Positions 21,855 to 26,581 of a stretch of 26,581 nucleotides of DNA are shown piece by piece. Source of the DNA: an uncultured Parabacteroides sp. (lineage in GTDB: Bacteria > Bacteroidota > Bacteroidia > Bacteroidales > Tannerellaceae); the NCBI GenBank assembly GCA_937890135.1, contig CALBYC010000014.1, forward strand, positions 1 to 26,581, read 5' to 3'. Each line of letters starts with the position of its first letter. Position 1 is the first letter of the stretch. The notes beneath the pieces were generated by a model. It was not told the origin of the DNA. It did not search any database and was given only the letters and a program-made list of their open reading frames with translations. Both the position numbers and the translations under genes were made by a program.

Positions 21855-23513
21855 TCAGCTATAAAGATAGCGTTTGATGCTTTTTTTAGGCGTCTTTTCA
21901 AATTCCGTCGGATGGACTATCAGTGAAGAGACAGCCTCATAAGGAGCCAGCAGCTTATTCAAATCCTTACGGTTCTGCTTCATTATGTCATCTATCCTAT
22001 CATGCGAAATGCCGGCAGCATCCACGGCTTCGTAATCCGGATAAACCAGCCCCACCAACTTGCCATTTCTTTCAACCACTATGCTTTCCAACACGAAAGG
22101 AAGGTTGTTTAATTTCGATTCTATTTCTTCGGGATAAATATTCTGTCCATTCGAGCTCAAAAGCATCGTTTTGTTTCGACCTCGAATATAAATACGATTA
22201 TTCTTATCTATGGTGCCCAAATCCCCGGTTTTTAACCAACCGTCCTCGGTAAAAGCATTCCGGGTCGCCTCCTCGTTCTTATAATAGCCTTTCATGACAT
22301 TCTCGCCTTTTACTTGAATCTCCCCTACTTCATTATAGGGATCTTTAGAGTCGATTCGAATGCGCATGATGCCTTTCAATATCTGTCCGCAAGATGTCAA
22401 AACATACTCCTTGTGATTGTCGTAACTAATCAACGGACCACACTCCGTCATTCCGTAACCGATAGTATATGGGAAATTTATCCTATGCAGGAAGTCTGCA
22501 ACTTCTTGGTTCATTGCTGCCCCGCCCACTATGATTTCTCGGAACTCTCCCCCTAACGCATCCACCAATTTATTGCGAATCTTCGCATACACCTGATTAC
22601 GCACCAAGGGAATGCTCAGGGCCATTTTTACCGTCCGCTTGTTTAGCTGTGGAGCTATCATCTTCTTGTAAATCTTCTCCAAAATCAAAGGGACTGTCAA
22701 TATCAAGTTAGGCTTCACGTCCGCAAACGCTTTGAGCAAGACCTTTGGCGAGGGCAATTTCCCTAACAAATAGACGTGCGTGCCAAAAGCCATAGGAACC
22801 AACAGATTAAATGCACAGCTATAAGCATGGGCCAATGGCAAGAAGCACAATTCCCGTTCACCCTTAAACAACAAATCCAACGTTTTCGCGTAAGTGACAT
22901 TTCCTGCCAAATTATTGCCTGTCAACATCACGCCTTTGCTAAAACCGGTAGTTCCAGATGTATAATTCATCAGAACGACTTCGTCATTATCCTTAGACAC
23001 ATATCGGATATCGCCTTCACTGAATCCTTTTGGATATTTCTTTACGAACAAGTCATTTAACTGGGAAAGCGCTTCTACGACCTTATCGCCTTCTTTGCAG
23101 TATATACAATTAAAACTATCCAAAGACAAAGCAGCCCGTATTCCCGGCATCTTTTCTTTATTTAATGACTTCCAAATCTTATCCGATGAAAACAACAACA
23201 CCGATTCGGAATGATTAATGATATGTTGCACATCGTTAGGGTTGAAGTCTTGTAAAATAGGGACAATCACGGCTCCGTATGTGATGGTTGCCATATAGAC
23301 AATGCACCAATTCGAGCAATCCTTTCCGATTAAGGCTATTCTATCTCCTTGCCGTATTTGACATTCTTCAAAAAGAATATGGAGGCGAGCTATTTTTTCC
23401 GCTAATTCGCCAAACGACAAAGATTTATTTTCTCCATAATCAGACAACGCCGGCAACGCCCAATTCTCTTTGAAACTGTCCTCATACAACTTTATAAAGT
23501 TCTCCTTAATCAT
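21855..23513 (-). CDS. AMP-forming long-chain acyl-CoA synthetase-like enzyme
   Basis: This 552-residue member of the ANL adenylating superfamily has the P-loop YTSGTTGFSKG at 184-194. The adenine-binding/A5 block YGMTECGPL, the A7 motif GWLKTGDLG and the A8 hinge YIRGRNKTMLL follow. A C-terminal lysine block (EKTPKKSIKRYLYS) is the expected place for the catalytic lysine. The enzyme activates a carboxylic acid, most likely a fatty acid, to acyl-AMP and then acyl-CoA. It is slightly shorter than FadD-type enzymes (about 560-600). It is a stand-alone unit with a near-consensus promoter and a good terminator. The exact chain length it accepts cannot be read from the sequence. Confidence 0.9.
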   Translation of the reverse strand: MIKENFIKLYEDSFKENWALPALSDYGENKSLSFGELAEKIARLHILFEECQIRQGDRIALIGKDCSNWCIVYMATITYGAVIVPILQDFNPNDVQHIINHSESVLLFSSDKIWKSLNKEKMPGIRAALSLDSFNCIYCKEGDKVVEALSQLNDLFVKKYPKGFSEGDIRYVSKDNDEVVLMNYTSGTTGFSKGVMLTGNNLAGNVTYAKTLDLLFKGERELCFLPLAHAYSCAFNLLVPMAFGTHVYLLGKLPSPKVLLKAFADVKPNLILTVPLILEKIYKKMIAPQLNKRTVKMALSIPLVRNQVYAKIRNKLVDALGGEFREIIVGGAAMNQEVADFLHRINFPYTIGYGMTECGPLISYDNHKEYVLTSCGQILKGIMRIRIDSKDPYNEVGEIQVKGENVMKGYYKNEEATRNAFTEDGWLKTGDLGTIDKNNRIYIRGRNKTMLLSSNGQNIYPEEIESKLNNLPFVLESIVVERNGKLVGLVYPDYEAVDAAGISHDRIDDIMKQNRKDLNKLLAPYEAVSSLIVHPTEFEKTPKKSIKRYLYS

Positions 23514-23534
23514 CTATTTAACATTTATATTGCG

Positions 23535-23566
23535 CAAATATATGTCATTTTGTGCAATTATGCAAA
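23535..23566 (-). promoter_or_regulatory. Near-perfect Bacteroidota promoter of the acyl-CoA synthetase gene
   Basis: On the minus strand TTTG, exactly 20 bases, then TATATTTG match the consensus at every defined position. It lies 21 bases before the start codon at 23513. This is the clearest promoter in the window. Confidence 0.85.
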
Positions 23567-23590
23567 TATTTAAGGCATGCTGCTCGTTTG

Positions 23591-24460
23591 TCAAATCCTA
23601 TTTAAGATTTTTTCTATCAATGCTTTCATGATAGCTTGGTAATCCGTATTCATATTTTCAGCCAATCTTCCAGCAATTATTCCACAGACAGTCAAAGCAC
23701 GATGTCCCATTAAAGCTGCAAGTCCGGACAATGAAGAACTTTCCATTTCGAAATTAGTTATACGATATCCATTCCATTGGAAAGATTCTATTTTTTTATT
23801 CAATCCAGGATCTTCCAAGCCCAAACGCAATTCTCGTCCCTGCGGTCCGTAAAAGCCATTAGCCGCTATTGTCACACCTTTCAATATATCATCGCCACAG
23901 ATTTGTTCTACCAAAGAGGCGTTTGCCGAAACGACATACGGGCGGATATTAGGAATCTTCCACTCCAGCCGACGGCACAGTTGTTCTTCAAAGTTCAAAT
24001 CCCTCACAGACTCGTTTCCTTTGTAAAAATAAAGCACGCCATCGAACCCAATTGATTTTTCGGCAGCGACAAAACTGCCTATCGGTGTGAAAGGCTGCAA
24101 TCCTCCACTTGTTCCGACACGGACTAATGTCAAACTTCGTCTATCCTGCTTGACAGTCCGTGTCCTGAAATCAATGTTCGCTAAAGCATCCAACTCGTTC
24201 AGCACGATATCTATGTTGTCAGTACCTATGCCGTGCGAAACTATCGTCAAGCGTTTCCCCTTATAAACCCCGGTCACCGTGTGAAATTCGCGGTTGGAGA
24301 TATCACATTCTTTCGTATCCAGATAAGAGGCGACCACGTTTACCCGAGCAGGATCACCCACCAATATCACTTTGTCCGCCAATTGTTCCGGCTTGACATG
24401 CAAATGAAATATACTTCCATCCGCATTGATTATCAGTTCGGATTCAGGAATAATTCGCAT
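23591..24460 (-). CDS. Nucleoside phosphorylase (uridine-phosphorylase family)
   Basis: With the start at 24460 (MRIIPESELIINADG) the product is 289 residues. An ATG five codons earlier (24475) would overlap the FloA gene by 11 bases and remains possible. Family motifs are ILVGDPARVNVVASYL (phosphate site), VRVGTSGGLQPFTPIGSFV (the G-T-x-G-G-L phosphate/ribose block) and NFEMESSSLSGLAALMGH (ribose-binding E-M-E). The enzyme splits a nucleoside, probably uridine, with phosphate to the free base and ribose-1-phosphate. It follows floA by 4 bases, so it is the last gene of that cluster. Confidence 0.9.
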   Translation of the reverse strand: MRIIPESELIINADGSIFHLHVKPEQLADKVILVGDPARVNVVASYLDTKECDISNREFHTVTGVYKGKRLTIVSHGIGTDNIDIVLNELDALANIDFRTRTVKQDRRSLTLVRVGTSGGLQPFTPIGSFVAAEKSIGFDGVLYFYKGNESVRDLNFEEQLCRRLEWKIPNIRPYVVSANASLVEQICGDDILKGVTIAANGFYGPQGRELRLGLEDPGLNKKIESFQWNGYRITNFEMESSSLSGLAALMGHRALTVCGIIAGRLAENMNTDYQAIMKALIEKILNRI

Positions 24461-24464
24461 TCGG

Positions 24465-25466
24465 TTACTCTCCATTCATTGGTTTGGAAGAAACATTGGC
24501 TGATGCAGGTTTGGCTATCGCCTCACGCATGGAAGTATCCGCTTCGATGTTTTTCATGCGATAATAATCCATTACGCCTAAATTGCCAGTACGGAAAGCA
24601 TCAGCCATAGCTTTCGGCACTTCCGCCTCTGCTTCGATCACTTTTGCGCGAGCTTCCTGTGCCTTCGCCTTCATTTCTTGTTCTAATGCCACTGCCATGG
24701 CACGGCGCTCCTCTGCTTTGGCTTGAGCGATATTTTTATCAGCCTGCGCCTGATCCATCAATAAATAAGCACCTATATTTTTACCTATGTCGATATCCGC
24801 TATATCGATGGAAAGTATCTCAAAGGCAGTTCCCGCATCCAGCCCTTTTTTCAATACCAGCTTGGATATGGAATCTGGATTTTCAAGGACAGATTTGTGG
24901 GATTCGGAAGAACCTATGGACGAGACGATCCCCTCTCCCACTCGGGCTAATACCGTCTCTTCGCCGGCACCTCCCACCAATTGTTTGATATTGGCACGGA
25001 CAGTCACCCTTGCCTTGGCTATTAGCTGAATGCCATCCTTAGCAACGGCAGTAACAGGCGGGGTGTTTATCACTTTCGGATTTACAGACATTTGGACAGC
25101 TTCAAACACATCCCGACCTGCCAAATCTATGGCAGTTGCCATTTGAAATGTCAATTCTATATTTGCTTTAGAGGCTGAAACCAAGGCATGCACAACCTTC
25201 TCGACATGTCCCCCTGCCAAGTAATGAGCTTCCAACTCATCTCTTGTCAAAGTCTTCAAGCCAGCTTTGTGCGCCTCGATCATGGCTTGCGTAATCACAT
25301 AAGGAGGTACTTTGCGGATACGCATCAAAAACAACTGCACCAGGGAAATATTCACACCTGATACTTTAGCTGAAATCCATAACAAAAACGGCACATAGTA
25401 GAAGAATATGGCGAGCAATAATATAAAAGCTCCGACGGCCATTAAAGGCAAAGTTGTCTCCATCAT
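24465..25466 (-). CDS. floA: Flotillin-like protein FloA
   Basis: This 333-residue protein has an N-terminal membrane hairpin or anchor (LMAVGAFILLLAIFFYYVPFLLW) followed by an SPFH-like core (ISAKVSGVNISLVQLFLMRI, ITQAMIEAHKAGLKTLTRDE, TPPVTAVAKDGIQLIAKARV). An Ala/Glu-rich helical region (AQADKNIAQAKAEERRAMAV and on) is typical of flotillins. FloA organises functional membrane microdomains and is usually encoded next to an NfeD protein, as here. It starts 25 bases after the nfeD-type gene and ends 4 bases before the nucleoside phosphorylase. Confidence 0.93.
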   Translation of the reverse strand: MMETTLPLMAVGAFILLLAIFFYYVPFLLWISAKVSGVNISLVQLFLMRIRKVPPYVITQAMIEAHKAGLKTLTRDELEAHYLAGGHVEKVVHALVSASKANIELTFQMATAIDLAGRDVFEAVQMSVNPKVINTPPVTAVAKDGIQLIAKARVTVRANIKQLVGGAGEETVLARVGEGIVSSIGSSESHKSVLENPDSISKLVLKKGLDAGTAFEILSIDIADIDIGKNIGAYLLMDQAQADKNIAQAKAEERRAMAVALEQEMKAKAQEARAKVIEAEAEVPKAMADAFRTGNLGVMDYYRMKNIEADTSMREAIAKPASANVSSKPMNGE

Positions 25467-25491
25467 AGTTTTTTATTTATTATATGTTATT

Positions 25492-25971
25492 TTATTTCTG
25501 ATCTGACTTTTGGGGGTGAACCACCACATTACATCCTGTCACCTGCACGACAACCACAGGAGTGTTCTCATCTATCAATCCCGCGTCCGACTGCGCTTCC
25601 ACGACCCTGCCGCCTATACGAGCCTTCCCTATGGAGGCCAGACGAGAGAGGGTGATCCCCCTGTCCCCGACCTGGATGCCCAAATCCTTACTGGACTCCA
25701 AACGTGAATCCACATCTGCGTGCAATGCCATTTTATTTATCGAACGGGAATGCATGAACCAAACGATACCTACAATAAAAACAATTGCTGAACTAACCAA
25801 GGTTATGTTTCCTACCAACAGACTTATTCCATAGGCGTAGTACAAGCCCCCGGCGGCCAGTATGCTTCCCGCTATTCCGGCTATGGTTCCCGGCAACAGG
25901 AATAATTCCGTTAACCCAAGAATAATAGCAACAATCATGGCCAATGCCAAATAAATTAGTTCAACTGTCAT
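25492..25971 (-). CDS. NfeD-family membrane protein
   Basis: This 159-residue protein has three or four hydrophobic stretches in the first 75 residues (IYLALAMIVAIILGLTELFL, IAGIAGSILAAGGLYYAYGI, ITLVSSAIVFIVGIVWFMHS). A short soluble OB-fold-like domain follows (VGDRGITLSRLASIGKARIG, ENTPVVVVQVTGCNVVVHP). It is the short NfeD form without a protease domain. NfeD proteins partner with flotillin/stomatin proteins, in line with floA directly downstream. Confidence 0.88.
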   Translation of the reverse strand: MTVELIYLALAMIVAIILGLTELFLLPGTIAGIAGSILAAGGLYYAYGISLLVGNITLVSSAIVFIVGIVWFMHSRSINKMALHADVDSRLESSKDLGIQVGDRGITLSRLASIGKARIGGRVVEAQSDAGLIDENTPVVVVQVTGCNVVVHPQKSDQK

Positions 25972-25977
25972 ATCATT

Positions 25978-26581
25978 TCACTTTTTAGCTTTCAAATATT
26001 TGATTTCCGCATTGCGAGCTTGTTTTTCCAATTCGCCAGGGCGGTTCGCCAATTGATTCAATTTATCTTCCATAACCAGAATCGACTGCCTCAACTGATT
26101 CCGTTTGCCAGCATTGGCCGAATACTCCGAACGCATCGCTTCCAACTTTTTCTCTAATTCAGAAATTCCCCGCCTTAAAGATACGACTTTCTCATATAAA
26201 TCTTTTGCCTCCGGAGATTTTATTTCATTCCAGGTATAATAAACCAAGTTATCCGTGATTACGAACTCAAAATCTTTCGTCACTTCTTTCTTGCCAAAAG
26301 GAATCTCTTGGTGTGACAATTGGATAAGCTTTCCATACTGGGCATCTGGAACCCATGTGTCACGGATGGAAAAGAGGGCGGCACATTTACGTTTCTTTTC
26401 CAAATCATCGCCTTCGACCCTTTTATGCTCGCCATTGGGAATGAACAAATACACGCAAACTTTTCCTTCCTGCTGAAACCTATCGGACACGAACCAGCCC
26501 AGCCCTTTCACTTCATCATAAACAATCATATAATCATTGAAAGGAGAATTGAATGGCATTCCTAATTGTTCCGGGTTCAAA
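25978..26581 (-). CDS. Conserved protein with C-terminal coiled coil, 5' end beyond the window
   Basis: The open frame reaches the right edge; the first visible codon is a TTG inside the gene, not a start. The 200 visible residues include FNSPFNDYMIVYDEVKGLGW and FVSDRFQQEGKVCVYLFIPN, which resemble segments of Bacteroidota proteins with TolB/PD40-like beta-propeller or TPR parts. A charged coiled coil (about 145-195, SLRRGISELEKKLEAMRSEY) ends in KYLKAKK. The nfeD gene begins 6 bases after it, so it is the upstream member of the nfeD-floA-phosphorylase cluster. Its function is not known to me. Confidence 0.7.
   Translation of the reverse strand, partial: LNPEQLGMPFNSPFNDYMIVYDEVKGLGWFVSDRFQQEGKVCVYLFIPNGEHKRVEGDDLEKKRKCAALFSIRDTWVPDAQYGKLIQLSHQEIPFGKKEVTKDFEFVITDNLVYYTWNEIKSPEAKDLYEKVVSLRRGISELEKKLEAMRSEYSANAGKRNQLRQSILVMEDKLNQLANRPGELEKQARNAEIKYLKAKK

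Overview
The window looks like a chromosomal segment of a gut-type Bacteroidota, order Bacteroidales (Bacteroides/Parabacteroides group). Several upstream regions carry the Bacteroidota -7 promoter box TAnnTTTG, some with a TTTG-like -33 box about 20 bp upstream. The gene content also fits: a DUF5686 outer-membrane protein, a 7TM-AraC regulator, lipoproteins with an acidic stretch just after the lipid-carrying Cys, a serine-type sulfatase, RNase Y and the FloA/NfeD pair. I cannot fix the genus from sequence alone.

Left part (1-7170): a class I/II aminotransferase runs off the left edge on the minus strand. A GC-rich, repeat-bearing spacer separates it from a divergent pair on the plus strand, a GNAT-nitrilase fusion and radA. 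These are followed by a DUF5686 outer-membrane protein and a small secreted histidine-rich protein.

Accessory-looking middle (7393-13192): a 7-TM membrane protein with a C-terminal AraC-type HTH comes first. Next is a 362-bp gene-free regulatory region with three 18-bp tandem motifs and overlapping hairpins. Then come two consecutive lipoproteins that resemble each other and carry a glycine-rich beta-hairpin segment very like the stem of leukocidin/hemolysin pore-forming toxins. After a perfect 13-bp terminator hairpin there is a methyltransferase that appears to have lost an internal segment. This is the most interesting part: a candidate two-component, surface-anchored pore-forming system with its own candidate regulator.

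Right part (13297-26581), all on the minus strand: a sulfatase; RNase Y, ZapA and a small coiled-coil protein (cell division and RNA turnover), with a strong terminator and a possible small RNA between zapA and rny; a small winged-helix protein; a housekeeping cluster hpt-adk-obgE-pgeF-B3/4 protein; an AMP-forming acyl-CoA synthetase with a near-consensus promoter and a good terminator; and a cluster of a coiled-coil protein (cut by the right edge), NfeD, FloA and a nucleoside phosphorylase.

All domain calls were made by reading translated sequence and recalling family motifs. No database search was run.
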